DNA of 64,000 nt from Garcia nutans (Eukaryota > Streptophyta > Magnoliopsida > Malpighiales > Euphorbiaceae). Location of the stretch: contig CANTUV010000015.1 of assembly GCA_947685225.1 (NCBI GenBank), positions 310,001 to 374,000 of the forward strand. Reading direction: 5' to 3'. Shown one piece after another: positions 33,561-45,453 of the stretch (position 1 is its first letter; each line of letters begins with the position of its first letter). A program made the position numbers and the translations under genes. A model generated the notes under the pieces. It made no database searches and was not told the origin of the DNA. It saw nothing but the letters and a program-made list of their open reading frames with translations.

Positions 33561-34395
33561 TCATGTGAGTGTAAGTAGGAATATGATGCTTGACTATATC
33601 TCGATCTATCCCAGGCATATCCTCATAAGACCAAGCAAACACTTCTTCATATTTTTTGAATATTTTTTCAAATCTCTCTCTCTCATCAGGAGTAAGGTCG
33701 GATGCTATACTAATGTTTTTAGAATTTTTTATTGTTCCCAAATTTAATGATTGTGTGTTAACAGAATTAATATTAAAGATGCTCATGTAACTGCTATTTG
33801 AATGTATGCAACCATCAGGAGAAACATCACACAGGTAAGAAAAATTAGACTTTATTGCATTCATTTTGGAAAAGAAAACATCATCATCCTCATACCAAGC
33901 AGATAAATTAAAATCAAAATCAAAATCATTGTTCTCAAAATCACAAGGCAGGATGTCTTCAAACTTTTCTTCAACCAGGGCAACAATCTCCTTCGGAGTC
34001 TTCTCGGCTTTCAGGACAGCTTCATTCTTCTCTTTTGGATTGGATTCTTTGTTGGCTGACAGGGTGAGCTCTTTCTTCACTTGGTCCACTAGTTCGGCCA
34101 CATCTGCAAAAATTTCAAAACCTGGGATCATCTTACCCATGAACATAATTGGCTCGGGCTTTTCTTGGATTGGTCCCATATCTGGAGCTTTGACAAAGAT
34201 CTCTTCAAGTGGTGGGAAGCTCATCTTCTCACTCTTGTTTGGTTGGACATCATTGTCTTCATCATATCCCAACCCCTTCTTGGAAGTTTGAGTTCTAAAA
34301 TCTGGCAACTTTGTCAAACTGGCTTTACCCTTTCCAAGACCAGCTTCGGGAAGGTAGTTCATGTTCTTCATCATATTCAAGACTTTGGAGTCCAT
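33505..34395 (-). pseudogene. Tat pol: protease-RT linker with G-patch-like segment
   Basis: A 296-residue open frame. The N-terminal AGLGKGKASLTKLP and KKGLGYDED resemble the glycine-rich (G-patch-like) segment of other Tat polyproteins. A long acidic variable linker follows, with a NDFDFDFNLSAWYEDDD stretch. The C-terminus is the start of the RT domain: LTPDERERFEKIFKKYEEVF and AWSYEDMPGIDRDIV. The role of the linker is unknown. It is the longest intact piece of this pol. Confidence 0.75.
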
Positions 34396-34429
34396 TACTT
34401 CATCATTAGAAATTGCAGCTACTTAGAAA

Positions 34430-35548
34430 ACCATTGAGAGGCCTCTCAATCATTAGAGCATTAACAATCTCATTATCTTCAGCTTCAATGCCCACTGTCT
34501 CATCTCTATTGGGGAACTTGATCTTTTGATGAAGGGTGGAAGGAACTCCACCAAGAGGATGAAACCATGGTTGCCCTAAGAGTAAGGCGAAGGTAACCGG
34601 TATGTCTAAAACAAAAAATTCAATAATAGATTCAATTAGACCAACCTTGACAGCAGCTTTAAAAGTCCCTTTGGCGTGTCTCTTAGTGTTGTCGTAAGCC
34701 TAAATTGTTACTTCGATCGGGTTTAGATCTCTTGTTGACATGCCTAGCTTTGGCAATATCTTAAGTGGACAAAAATTTATGGCAAGCCCATCATTGACCA
34801 TTACACATGGAGTCCTCTTCCCCTTGACTTCTATTTTGATAAAAAGAGGGCGGATGTGGTCTCTCCCCTCCTCTGGTAAGTCCACATCTGAAAAAGAAAC
34901 TGCTCCCATATTAACTTCACCCTTTTCTTGAACCTCTTCACATTTCATTACCCCTCCAATTTTTATGAAGCTGATCAGCTCCTCCGGTGTCGTGGAGGTA
35001 GAAATTGGCATGCTAGCTAAGGCTTTGGCCATAGTTTCTCGATGCTTTTTAGAAGTAGCTAATAAGTCCCAAATGCTAACACTTGCTTGGGTTCTTTTCA
35101 ATTACTTGAGCACAGCATCTTCTTCTTCTTCTTTATTTCCTACTTCAACTTCCTTTCCCTTATTAGTTTCTACCTCCTTAGGTGGTGGCCTTGCATAAGG
35201 CTTACTGGATCTAGTGTTCATTACTTCATCTTCTTCGGGTTTGGACCAAGTCCATTCCTCCTTCTTGGATACAAGATCATCATCGCTATCGCTTGAATCT
35301 CAAAACCCATTGACAACACAAATTGTTACTTCTTCACCCATCATAGCTTGTTTAATTCCATCAAATACCTCATCTTCTTTGGTTGCTTCTCCACCTACAT
35401 CTTGAAAAGAAGACATGATAAAATCCTCATGCAAACCTCCTCCAATCATGAAGGTTGCCTGTGGTGGTACCCTACTGAACTTTGGTAATGGGTTGTCTTT
35501 GGCGTTTGGCTTGTTGGGCTCAGGTAGCTTCCCACTATCAATTAGATT
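34430..35548 (-). pseudogene. Tat protease region
   Basis: It matures the polyprotein when intact. The upstream segment has TQASVSIWDLLATSKKHRET and ALASMPISTSTTPEE. The retropepsin core reads CVMVNDGLAINFCPLKIL near 34750, where the family usually has Asp-Asn-Gly-Ser; Asp-Gly is kept but the following Ser is Leu. After a TAG at 34700 come LGQPWFHPLGGVPSTLHQKI and NALMIERPLNGFL. Stops near 35105, 35299 and 34700 each fit one C-to-T change in CAA/CAG. It joins the gag frame upstream. Confidence 0.78.
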
Positions 35549-36918
35549 TTAGATCTCATGTCTCAACCTCACACATCTATCTATGTCATGCCCTTGCATT
35601 TGGTGAAACTGACAAAATGCTTTAGTGTTGAAATTAGGTGGGAGAGGGTTAGGCAAAGGACGAGGATTTAAGGGTTGTAGCAATCCCTTTCTTTGAAGCT
35701 TATTGAAAACCCAAGACATCGGTTTCCCCAATTCTGAAAATTGTCTCCTTGTTCCTTGGTTAGTAACATTGACACCGACTACCTTTTGCATGCTTTGGCT
35801 ACCAGATTGATAGTTCCCTTTCTCGTTCCTTCTTGTTGAAAAATGGTTCTTCTCCATTTCTCATTCTTCAATTTGCAAACTTGGAGAAGGTCTTTGAAAT
35901 CACGGATGAGTGTATGAGACATCCTCTCATGAAGACTAGGCAACACCCCTCTCACAATCATCCTTATTTGATCGGATTCATTGGGCCTCTTCTTAAGCAA
36001 AGCGGCCTTGTTTCTCCATCTTTTCACATAATCTACAAAATTCTCATTCAACCTTTGCCTAATGGACTCCACTTCCATTAGGGTAACTTCCATCTTGACA
36101 TTATATCCATATTGTTGGATGAAAGCCTTGTAAAGCAGATCCTAACTCTTTTGTGTTCCATCATCTAAGGTATTGAACCAATTTTGGATAACAGGATCCA
36201 ATGAGAGCATAAAGTACCTTAGAGTTTGAGCCTTAGTAGCTCGGGCAGACTGCATGGCAGTGATATAATGCTTCACATGGAGATGAGGATTTCTGGTTCC
36301 ATCAAACTTTGTGAAAGATGGCATCTTGAATTTGTATGGAACTTCTTCGTCTAGATGAAACAGTTTGTCGACTTCGGACATTTCTTCAGTTTTCAATTTC
36401 TTCTCAAATTTCTTTTCTAAATCAGTAATCATCTTCTCAACATCAGAAGTTTTGGTCTTCTTCATAGTTGATCTTTCAACTATCTTCGGTTCTTTCTTCT
36501 TGTCTTGAGCATCTTGGTAGTATTGAGCCCAATCATCATCATCATTAATGATCACTTTTTCATCATCAAAAACCACTTCATCAACTTTAGTCTTCCCCTT
36601 GTCCCTTGGCTTCTTAGTGCTAGCAGATGCCTCGGCATGATTTTCTAAGATTGCAGTCAATTGGTTCTTCATGGTCTCAGCTAGGGCCTCTTTTATTTCT
36701 TCCATTTGTGCATTGAGGGCTTCATCCACCATCCTTTGAATTTGTTCGGGATCCATTATTTTTGGTGAGCAAGTGATTGAGTCATTGCTAGATTCTTCAT
36801 CTTCGGCGTAGGTCGGATTGTTGTAAGCTTTTGAACTGTCGTAATCCAGGGCTGTGAGCCAGAGAGGATCAATGATATGAGATGCAAATGTATGCATGTA
36901 TGCATGAACAATTAACAA
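35549..36918 (-). pseudogene. Tat gag
   Basis: Capsid/nucleocapsid precursor. The likely start is ATG at 36756 (MDPEQIQRMVDEAL); an upstream in-frame extension to 36918 looks acidic and coding-like. A charged linker with coiled-coil-like KKFEKKLKTEEMSEVDKL is followed by the gag domain FKMPSFTKFDGTRNPHLHVK, SLDPVIQNWF, a TAG at 36142 (one change from TGG), then DLLYKAFIQQYGYNVK and LNENFVDYVKRWRNKAALLK. A frameshift near 35800-35857 precedes the zinc motif CQFHQMQGHDIDRC (35573-35614, C-x2-H-x4-H-x4-C), usual for this lineage. TAA at 35549 fits CAA. Confidence 0.85.
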
Positions 36919-37904
36919 ACAAGGACAAATAGGATGTTCCTTTCGACCTTATAACATCCACACACGAATGGCGAGTCTCTTTTCCTAGGTATATGGTTAA
37001 CAAAATACCAACATGAGGTATCTTGTTTTTTAATATTTCCCTCGGACGTTTCAACCAATAGTTATATTTTCGAAAATGGAAATCCATTCATAGTAATTCC
37101 CATTAATTAGGTTTTAATCCATTCAACTAACTATAGTAGCTTTTATGCTATATTGGATTAAAACTAAATTAAGAGGTTTATTATAGATATATTTCTCACT
37201 TGAAAAAGTAACTAATGATTCATGCCAAAAACAAGCCCATGATTAATTATTCTTAGTATAAACTAGGCTCACAATTGATTTTTGGTATTTCGTAATTGAC
37301 CTAAATAATTTGCAAGCTCTTTATAAGAAAAGGTTGGATAAAAATACTTTTGTTTCTAAGCCCATTGTAAAAAGATCTTAGAAAAAATGGATTTTGGGCT
37401 TAGTATTTGGGCCATGAGCAAAAGAATTTTAGAAAGGTTTTATGTCCAAAGGCCGTCTTGAAAAGTTTTGAAAATAGCTTTGGTCTTTTGGGCTTTAAAG
37501 AAAAATTTATTTTGAGCTTACAATATACTTAGGTCATATTAGAAAAAGAACAAACCAAATAAGCCATGATTTAAGCCAAGATAAATTAACCATAGTCAAA
37601 CAACATGCATTTGGGGTAAAACCTAAGGAAAGTAACTAGGCCAACTACATGAGCTTTAGTCTTTGGGTAAAAAGGCTTAGGTTCCCATTGCAAGTATATA
37701 CCAAATGGTATGAGGCTATGAGTGGTTATGCCATGCTCAATCTCCATACCTTGAGTGAAAGTATGGTATCCCTTACATAACACAACACGGGTAACACAGG
37801 CGTCCTAACTCACGCACACATTGCAATCTAATATGATGCAATGGATAATATCATTATAAGAAAGAATAGTATAATATAAAGACCAATGGAATCAACTTCT
37901 CTTA
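36919..37904 (-). other. Tat 5' leader, non-coding
   Basis: About 1 kb between the primer-binding site and gag. There is no conserved protein motif; the 65- and 72-codon ORFs here lack supporting features. GGGCTT and TTTTGGGC short repeats occur around 37370-37500. It probably holds packaging and dimerisation signals, which I cannot locate. Confidence 0.55.
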
Positions 37905-37922
37905 TCCCCAATGGAGTCGCCA
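37905..37922 (-). other. Tat primer-binding site
   Basis: Minus strand TGGCGACTCCATTGGGGA begins one base after the LTR end. TGG complements a tRNA 3' CCA. The primer tRNA cannot be named from the sequence alone; Tat elements are reported to use an Arg-type tRNA. Confidence 0.75.
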
Positions 37923-37923
37923 C

Positions 37924-40239
37924 TGTGAGCGGGGATTTTTGCCCCCACTCCTCGTGGAATGGTTCTTGCGACTTCGGCACTGTTTAGGCTCGGGGCCTTA
38001 GAGAACAAGGACCTAAGTTCGGAGAAAATGGAGTCGCCACCCGGATGGGCCGAAAAAAAGAAAGGGGTGGATGACTCGATTCCTAAGGAATCCCCAACCC
38101 CCTAATGAGTTCGAAAAGTTGGGTATGTGTGGGGAAGGTGAGAAATGGCCCAGCACCCCCATAACGCCCGGTTCATTGGAACCGGCCTCCTTTACAGGTC
38201 TTAATATTATAAAATTCTTAAGTATAACAACATTATCCATATTACACATAATAATTAAAATAAATCATTGATATATTGAAAATCAAAATAATGTCCAAGA
38301 AAAACAAATAAATGGACACCCATCCGAGGATGAAAACATGTCCTTACATCCCATGCCTAAATAGGACACCCACCGAAAGGTAGAAACATGTCCTTTACAT
38401 TAGTTCTAAAATAGAAAAGAAATTTAAATTACATGATATCTAACTAATGAGGTACCCACCAAGTGGAAACATACAAGTAAATAACCATTCATCATAAATA
38501 AATCATTCATCAAAGATATTAAACAACAATAGAATGTAAATATCCATCCATGATAAATTAAATAAACCAAGCATTGAGCATATAAAATAAATCTAAGCAT
38601 AATCAAATATAAAATTGAATAAAGCAAATAAAGATTCAAATTAGGGCTACTGTTTCCATTTAAGGTTCTTTATTTTAAGTGTTTTTGGAATTCGTAGGTT
38701 TAGGATTTGTAATTCTTAGCTATTGTGAACTTTAAGGAATTGACATGAATTAAAGTTTTATAATTTAAGAGGTTGATAAAGTTCTTTAATTAACCAAATT
38801 AGTGTTTGAGCGGTAAAATCGTGAAACTAGGGTTTGGGCTCTTCAAAACATTAAGTTTATGACTATTAGCTACTGAATTATATTTTTAAGCTTACTGTGT
38901 AAAAATTATAACATTTATGTTTATAAGGTTTTTAAAGTTTAAAGGATTAGGGTTTAGAAAACTTTAGGGTTTAAGGTTTTATGGGAGTTAGGGTTTACTG
39001 TTTTGGGTTTTGGAGTTGAATTAGGGTTTTAAAATTTTAGAATTAGGGTTTCGGAGAATGCGTTAGGTTTTTAGGATTTGAAAATCAATTGAAAATTTTA
39101 TGAAACTTTATGAAAATAAACCAAACGATTTAAAATTTATAGAAGCAGAAAAGATGTTTTTTTTAGGGTTTTTGGAAAGAAACATATTTAATTTATGATT
39201 TTGAAAATTTGAAAAGCAAATTTGGGTTTTGTGATTTTGAAGCAACAAAAATAACAATTTTAAGCTTTTTGGAAAACAAAGCAACGAATTAAGGTTTTTA
39301 AACTTTAGAAAAGGAGAATTAAGGTTCTAGGGTTTTTGAATTAAAAGAAACAATTGGATGATTTAAGCTACTGTAAAGAAATTAGACAATTGATGCATAC
39401 CTCTGTTTGTTGGTTCTACCAAAAATTTCTTCTTGGATGAACAAAAACAAAGACAAGCTTTGCTGCCTTTTATGGATTAAATTGTTGTTTGCTCTCTCAA
39501 AAAAATTAGATTGATTCAAAGCCTTTCCTACCCAGTTTCAGTCTCAACTTTTCTCCAAATTTTTTCCCAATTTCTTGATGCTTTTTGTGTTGTTTTTGGT
39601 ATTATTTATAGAAGATTTTCTGATTAATCTTAATTATTCACGGAATATAACATTCATTAAGAAAAGAAAACCAAAACCTAATTGTATTAGGTTTTGAAAA
39701 AATTTGCATCGAAAAAATTTCGCTGGCAAAAAAAACTACAGCGAAAAAATTACGCTGGCAAAAAAAACTGCTGCGGAAAAAATGAGCTACCGAAAAAGAT
39801 ATCGCAGCTAGCTGCCGTAGCGGGGGGCGAAATGGCGCAGGGCCATTTTGCCCGCAGAAAATTCCTGCTGCGGAAAAATTACCCTGGCAAAAAAAAACTA
39901 CAGCGGAAAAAATGTGCTAGCGAAAAAGCTGCCGCAGCGGGAGCAAAATGGCCTGCAGGCGAAATGGCCCAAGGCCATTCGTCCTGCACTGGTTTTGGCG
40001 ATGATTTTTTTCGTCGCCGATTTTTATTTTTATTTTTTTGTTTATTATTATTTTTTTTTATTTTTTATTAATGAAAATTAGATATTAAAGCAAAAATTAT
40101 TTAATTAAGATAACAAAAATTATTTTGGACTAATTGAAATATATTGGACAACACAAAAATTATATTGGACAACACAAAAATTATTTTGGACTAATTAAAA
40201 TATATTGGACCGGACTGGGTCAAAAATTAAGGGCCTACA
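37924..40239 (-). mobile_element. Tat element 5' LTR
   Basis: 2316 bp, TG and CA ends. Compared with the 3' LTR it lacks about 40 bp near 38474, and has gained about 23 bp near 39090 and a local triplication of an ACAAAAATTAT-TTGGAC motif at 40100-40207. The GC-rich U3 block (39705-40020) is longer, so the repeat modules are turning over. TATA box at 39603-39610 (minus). No genes called. Confidence 0.9.
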
Positions 40240-40244
40240 CAAAC

Positions 40245-40861
40245 CTAACATTTCTTCAATCTAGCCTTAAAATCATTACCGACTCATCAAAATAACATGT
40301 TCTCTAACCTTAAAACCAATTATAACATACTCTTGCAAAAATACGAATCTCACATAATCATATATGTCCATAAATAATCAAAATAAAGTAAGAAAACTTA
40401 CTTTTGATAAGAGAAACTTCAAAATCACCCCACCCCAAAGCTCTAAAGAAACTTGAAGAATTTGATGTAAGAAGAATCAAAAATTTTCCCTTTACACCTA
40501 TGGAGAATTCGACCAAGAGAGAGGAAAAGGAAGAAGAAGATAACTTTTGGTTTTTCCTTTTTTTTCTTCAATTTTCCTATCCACACACATATATATATTA
40601 TTTATTTATTTATTTTTAAATTTAATTTTTTATCTTTCATCCATAATTAATTTATTTTTGAATTTTTTTAACCTTTTTCACTTTTAGTATTCAACCTTTG
40701 ACTTTTACCTTTTTACCTTTGACTTTTATATGTCATTTATATCTCACATATATATAACATATAAAACTTTCTTCTCACTTCTAACTCTTTATTTATTCCT
40801 CAAATTATTCATTTAAATTTAATTAAATTTTATTTAACTTAGCAAAAATATGGACATTACA
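40245..40861 (-). mobile_element. Del element 3' LTR, proximal fragment
   Basis: It continues the LTR broken at 22703 and matches 51046-51568 of the 5' LTR. It includes a (TA)n core-promoter-like stretch near 40590-40605, followed in element sense by GGATAGGAAA and CTTCTTCTTCC. It ends ACATTACA next to the polypurine tract. Confidence 0.88.
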
Positions 40862-40862
40862 A

Positions 40863-40877
40863 CTCTCTCCCCCTTAA
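40863..40877 (-). other. Del polypurine tract
   Basis: Minus strand TTTTAAGGGGGAGAGAG directly precedes the LTR start TGTAATGTCC. Confidence 0.85.
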
Positions 40878-40912
40878 AAGAATTATGTCTTAGAAATCAC
40901 CTGATATCAGCT

Positions 40913-41345
40913 CTAAAACAACTGAGGGTAATGGCTCCTCATTGTTTGCTCACTCTCCCATGTTGCCTCCTCATTGGAATGGTTCCTCCAAAGAACTTTT
41001 ACTAATGGCACCTTCTTATTTCTCAATTCCTTTACCTCTCATGCTAAAATTGCCACTGGTTCCTCTTTGTAGGTTAGATCTGGATTCACCTTAATAGACT
41101 CCACTGATAAAATATGAGATGGATCTAATCTATACCTTCGAAGCATAGAGACATGGAAGACATCATGTATCCGATCTAACTCGGGCGATAGAGCTAACCT
41201 ATAGGCCACTGATCCTACTCTCTCCAGTACTTTATACAGCCTAATGAATCGCAGACTCAACTACCCTTTCCGCCTAAATCTTAGTATCCTCTTCCATGGA
41301 GATACATTCAAGAACACCTTAACCCCCACACTGAACTCTATATCT
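40913..41345 (-). pseudogene. Del integrase C-terminus and chromodomain
   Basis: The integrase tail reads RFIRLYKVLERVGSVAYRLA and RIHDVFHVSMLRRY. After an in-frame TGA at 41039-41041 (one transition from CGA), the same frame continues LRNKKVPLVKVLWRNHSNEE, ATWESEQTMRSHYPQLF and a stop at 40913. That is the C-terminal chromodomain of Del/Tekay chromoviruses, thought to bind modified histones and steer insertion into heterochromatin. The aromatic Trp residues of the fold are kept. Upstream, stops near 41262 and 41376 separate it from the core. Confidence 0.85.
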
Positions 41346-42301
41346 TTTCTCTTTAAATTTGAATAGGATTTCTTCTAGTCTGAAGCTGCTTCCAATCTAT
41401 CCAAAATTACCTTAACTTTTTCTTCTATTTCCTTGATCAATTCAAGATCTACTAGCTTTCCTTCTCCAATTTCATCCCAACACAAAGGTGTCCTACATTT
41501 CCTACCATACAAGGCCTCATAAGGAGCCATCCCAATGCTAGATTGGAAGCTATTATTATACACAAACTTAGCCAGAGGTAAATGTCTATCCTAGCTCCTA
41601 GTAAACTTGATAACACAACTCCTCAACATATCCTCTAGGACCTGAATCACTCTCTCTGACTGTCCATTTTTCTGAGGATGGAAAGTGGTACTAAAGTGTA
41701 ATCGTGAACCCAAGGTACCCTGCAAACTCTTTCAAAATCTTGATGTAAACCTTGGATCTCGATCTAACACAAGTGACATTAGGACACCATGTAATCTTAC
41801 CGCTTCATTAACATATAATTCAGCCAGCCTATCAAGAGAGTAGTCCATCCTAACTGGAAGAAAATGAGATGACTTTGTCAATCTATCCACTATTACCCAT
41901 ATTACATCACGTTTCCTCTAGGTCAAAGATAGTCCAGCTACAAAATCTATGGCCACTCGCTCTCACTTCCACTCAGGAATTGATAATGGTTGTAACAACC
42001 CTAAAGGAACTTGGTACTCATCTTTTACCCTCTGACAAGAGAGACATATGGACACAAACTCTGCTCTATCTTTCTTCATGCCTGACCACCAACACTGTTT
42101 CTTAAAATCATGATACATCTTGGTACTTCCAGGATGCATAGCAAAAGAATATTGGTGTGCCTCCTCTAAAATCATCTTCCTCAATTCCACATCATTAGGA
42201 ATACAAAACCTATCTCTATACCACACACTAGCATCATCTCTCTCAAGAAAATCTCTTCTCTCTTCCTTTTTGCATTCTTGAACAATCTTTTGTAATTTCA
42301 A
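41346..42301 (-). pseudogene. Del integrase zinc finger and core
   Basis: The zinc-binding region (41963-42301) has EEAHQYSFAMHPGSTKMYHD and FVSICLSCQRVK with both His and both Cys. The core shows VIVDRLTKSSHFLPVRMDYS (first Asp), SLVLDRDPRFTSRF (second Asp), FHPQKNGQSERVIQ (Glu) and FVYNNSFQSSIGMAPYEALY. Stops within the core interrupt TSRF-stop-KSL and TRS-stop-DRHLP. The catalytic triad is visible, but the frame is not open. Confidence 0.85.
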
Positions 42302-42379
42302 ATCTAATTTTGTGCCTCTTTAATCTCATTAAGTAATAATGGCCTCACTTGCAAATGAGCCATAAGAGCACCACCGTTA

Positions 42380-42895
42380 CAAATCTAAAATCTAGCATTC
42401 AATGCTCTTAACTTAATAAGCAACGAGAGCAAGTAGGCAGTCAAACCTGCCATGGACTTCTGACTCAAGGCATCTGCAACTATATTTGCCTTGCATGGAT
42501 GATAATCAATCAGACAGTCATAATCCTTTATCAATTCTAACCATCACCATTATCGAAGATTCATCTTTTTTTAGATATTTCAATGATCCGTGTACATAAA
42601 ACACTTTTCTCCATACAAGTGGTGTCGCCAAATCTTCAATGCGAAAATAATGGCTGCTAACTCCAAATCATGAGTTGGATAATTTAACTCATGAGGCTTT
42701 AACTATCTGGAAGCATAAGGAATGACTCTATCCTCTTGCATCAACACATAACCCAAACCATTGTATGATGAATCACTGTATATCACATATGGTTTTCCCT
42801 CTATAGGTAGATTAAGGATTAGAGCTTGAGACAACATATCTCTCAACTACTTAAAGCTTGCCTAACATTGATCAGTCCACATAAATCTCACATCT
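42380..42895 (-). pseudogene. Del RNase H remnant
   Basis: GKPYVIYSDSSYNGLGYVLM (catalytic Asp block), RVIPYASR-stop-LKPHELNYPTHDLE, AIIFALKIWRHHLYGEKC, then YTDH-stop and CLIDYHPCKANIVADALS in successive frames. Ty3-type RNase H with several stops. Confidence 0.8.
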
Positions 42896-43894
42896 TTCCA
42901 AAGTAATCTGGTGAGTAGCATAACTATTATAGAAAAACCCTTCACAAACCGATGATAATAACCCACCAATCCTAGAAAACTCCTAACCTCTGTCACATTT
43001 TTTAGTGGACTCTAATTCAAGATTGCTTCAACTTTACTCAGATCAACTTTAATACCTTCTGCTGAAATAGCATGCCCAAGGAAAGTTACTTGATCTAACC
43101 AGAATTCACACTTGGACAATTTGGCATACAATTATTTCTCCCTCAAGGTCTACAACACAATCCGTAGATGCATATCATGCTCCTCTTTACTGTAAGAGTA
43201 TACCAAGATATCATCAGTGAACAACACCATAAAATGATCCAAGTATGGCCTAAACACCCGATTCATCAAATCCATGAATGCAGCTGGTGCATGCGTCAGC
43301 CTAAAAGGCATCACCAAGAACTCATAATGGCCATATCTCGTGCAGAATGCAGTCTTAGGCACATTTGCATTCTTAACACCTAACTGATGATACCCTAATC
43401 TTAAATTAATATTAGAAAACATTGTGGCCCCCTTCAACTGATCAAAAAGATCATCAATGTGAGGCAAAGGGTATTTATTCTTCATAGACACCTTATTCAG
43501 CTATCGATAATCAATGCACAACCTCAAAGTACCATCCTTCTTCTTCATAAATAACACTGGTTCTTCTCACGGTGATACACTAGGATGGATGAATCCTTTA
43601 TCAAGTAGCTCCTGCAACTACACCTTTAACTCCTTTAATTCAATAGGTGCCATCCGATAAGGAGTAATAACGATGGGAGTGGTACCAGACATTAAATTGA
43701 TACCAAATACCACCTCTCTCTCTTGAGGTAACCCTAGCAAATCATCAGGGAATACATTTGGAAACTCTGCTACTGTAGGTATACTCTCCAACTAAGACCC
43801 CACTACCCTGGTATCTATAACATGAGCCAAATATGCCTCACACCCCTTTTCAATCATCCTCCTAGCTGATATAGCTAAAATGAACATGGATACA
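42896..43894 (-). pseudogene. Del reverse transcriptase remnant
   Basis: It starts with LPQEREVVFGINLMSGTTPI and PYRMAPIELKELKV-stop-LQELL, then GFIHPSVSP-stop-EEPVLF, KKDGTLRLCIDYR-stop-LNK. An open stretch (43150-43491) has KYPLPHIDDLFDQLKGATMF, SNINLRLGYHQL (catalytic Asp of the first box changed to Asn), VMPFRLTHAPAAFM and FTDDILVYS (Asp-Asp kept, 43210-43221). Three of the stops are one transition from CAG or TGG. RNase H follows directly. Confidence 0.87.
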
Positions 43895-44033
43895 AGGTGT
43901 CTCTACTCACTGGATACTGCTACATCCTTCCCGTCATGTGTTTTCAAAGTAATGCATTTCTGCTGACAATCTACCATGGCCTCATATCTAGATAACCAGT
44001 CCATACCCAGAATGAGATCATAATCCCTAAAGG
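43895..44033 (-). repeat. Left copy of a 139-bp duplication
   Basis: It contains protease codons around LGMDWLSRYEAMVDCQQKC. It is repeated at 45454-45592 with only two substitutions seen (G/A and A/G). The copies flank the inserted segment in direct orientation. Confidence 0.9.
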
Positions 44034-45453
44034 TTATATCTCTGTCTTTTTTGAAATAAACTCTGTCTTTTTTGAAACACCTTTGCTCACTTGCGAGTGA
44101 CGCTTTGCCTGTTATAATTGAAACAATCTTTTTAATAGGTTATATCTCTAATTTACCTAAGTCCTTAATTGAATTGTTCCAGCATTAGATTTCATCTCTC
44201 AATCCATCATCTAATACCTAAAACACACAATTGGTGGCCAATCAATTATATGTAACAATTTTTCATTCAATAAAGGCTAAAGAAATCAATAGTTAAGAGA
44301 ATAACCAATTCATACAATTCATAGCAAATCCATACAAACCCTAGACTAGATTAAATTAGTTCATGATGTTATAAAGCATACTCATCTCATTAATAATCAA
44401 AGAAATCAATTTAAACATGATAATGTTCATAAACACAATTTCAATGAACCTAAAGAGACAGAGTTTAAGAATAAAACCAAGTTACAAACTCCTTGAAGCT
44501 TTTGATGAAACTCTTGATCGAATCTTGCAAAAAGGATGAAACAATGGCATGAACAATCTAATCTAAACTAGTTTAATCCAAAGTAAAATCAAAATCCAAG
44601 AAAACAAATGTTTAAACCCTAAGATCTCTCTCCGATGGCTAATTTGCTCTCCAAATCGTCAAAAAAGACTCCTAAACCCTAACTTTCTTTTCCTTTTATA
44701 TGAGTCGTACGCGTTAAAAATCCGATGCGGGCTTGGAACATGAGGGACACGGCCAGGTGATGAGGGACACAGCCGTGTGAGGGCTTGATGGAGGGACACG
44801 GCTAGATGACACGGCCGTGTCCCCTGCATGTGTCCTCCTCTGTTGCTTTTGGTCTTCTTTTCTTCTTTGTTGAGTGACATGGCCAAGTGGAGCTTGACTT
44901 GGCCGTGTGAGTGAGATGGGAGGGACACTGCCAGATGACACGGCCGTGTCCCCTGCATGTGTTCGTTTCTGTGTAATTGTTGACCTCCCTTTCCTTTGGT
45001 AACAAGTGGGACACGGCCAGGTCATGGTGACTTGGCCGTGTTGCTCTTCTTTGGAGGGACACGGCCACATGACTTGGCCGTGTCCCTTGCTTGTGTCTGC
45101 TACTGGGACTTGTTCTTCCTTTTAACTTGGTATGGGACACGGCCAATGACTTGGCCGTGTCCTCTGCCTGTGTCAGCTACTGCCCATTTCATCTTCAATT
45201 CGTTTCCTTGCCTGTTTTAACCTAACACAAAACTCAAAATAAACTTAAAACACGAAGTAAATAAACAATAACCGACAAAACATAAACACAAACTAAAAAC
45301 TAGATCAAAAACGACATAAAACTAAAAATAAACTAAAACTTCACAATTAAAGAAAACACTAGACAAACCGATAAAAACTAACAAAATACCTAAATAAAAC
45401 AATAATTAAGCTAATAAACAAGACACAAAACTTATAACAAAAACTAATAAAAC
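44034..45453. mobile_element. 1.42-kb inserted segment of unknown class, with palindromic GC-rich modules
   Basis: Foreign to pol and flanked by the 139-bp direct repeat. It has no recognisable LTR ends, terminal inverted repeats, poly(A) or coding domain. Its left third contains a small tandem duplication of CTCTGTCTTTTTTGAAA. The middle has GC-rich modules (44745-45180); the right end is very A-rich (45235-45453). Overlapping minus-strand ORFs of 99-118 codons encode only the repeat and are not called. It could be a fragment of another retrotransposon's LTR. Confidence 0.6.
44745..45180. repeat. Four GACACGGCC/GGCCGTGTC modules
   Basis: Each module pairs GACACGGCC with GGCCGTGTC around 6-30 nt and ends CCCTGCATGTGT or CTTGCTTGTGT: 44745-44835, 44876-44960, 45008-45100 and 45133-45178. 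Each would form a strong stem-loop in either strand. Confidence 0.75.

Larger units (their letters stand above)
22704..40239 (-). mobile_element. Tat-lineage Ty3/gypsy retrotransposon, 17.5 kb, with two antisense genes
   Basis: LTRs begin TGTGAGCGGGGATTTT and end GGGYCTACA (plus-strand reading), and the perfect duplication CAAAC flanks them at 22699-22703 and 40240-40244. On the minus strand the order is primer-binding site, 1.1-kb leader, gag, protease, RT, RNase H, a second RNase H, integrase. Then, on the plus strand, come two intron-containing genes, followed by a 67-bp minisatellite and the polypurine tract. The second (archaeal-type) RNase H and the antisense genes are hallmarks of the Tat lineage. 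LTR differences include a deletion of about 40 bp and several small insertions, so the insertion is not recent. Confidence 0.93.

Noticed and set aside
44659..45146. Overlapping minus-strand ORFs of 99-118 codons with repeated Gly-Thr-Arg-Pro motifs
   Set aside because: They simply translate the palindromic GC modules in three frames; no sign of selection.
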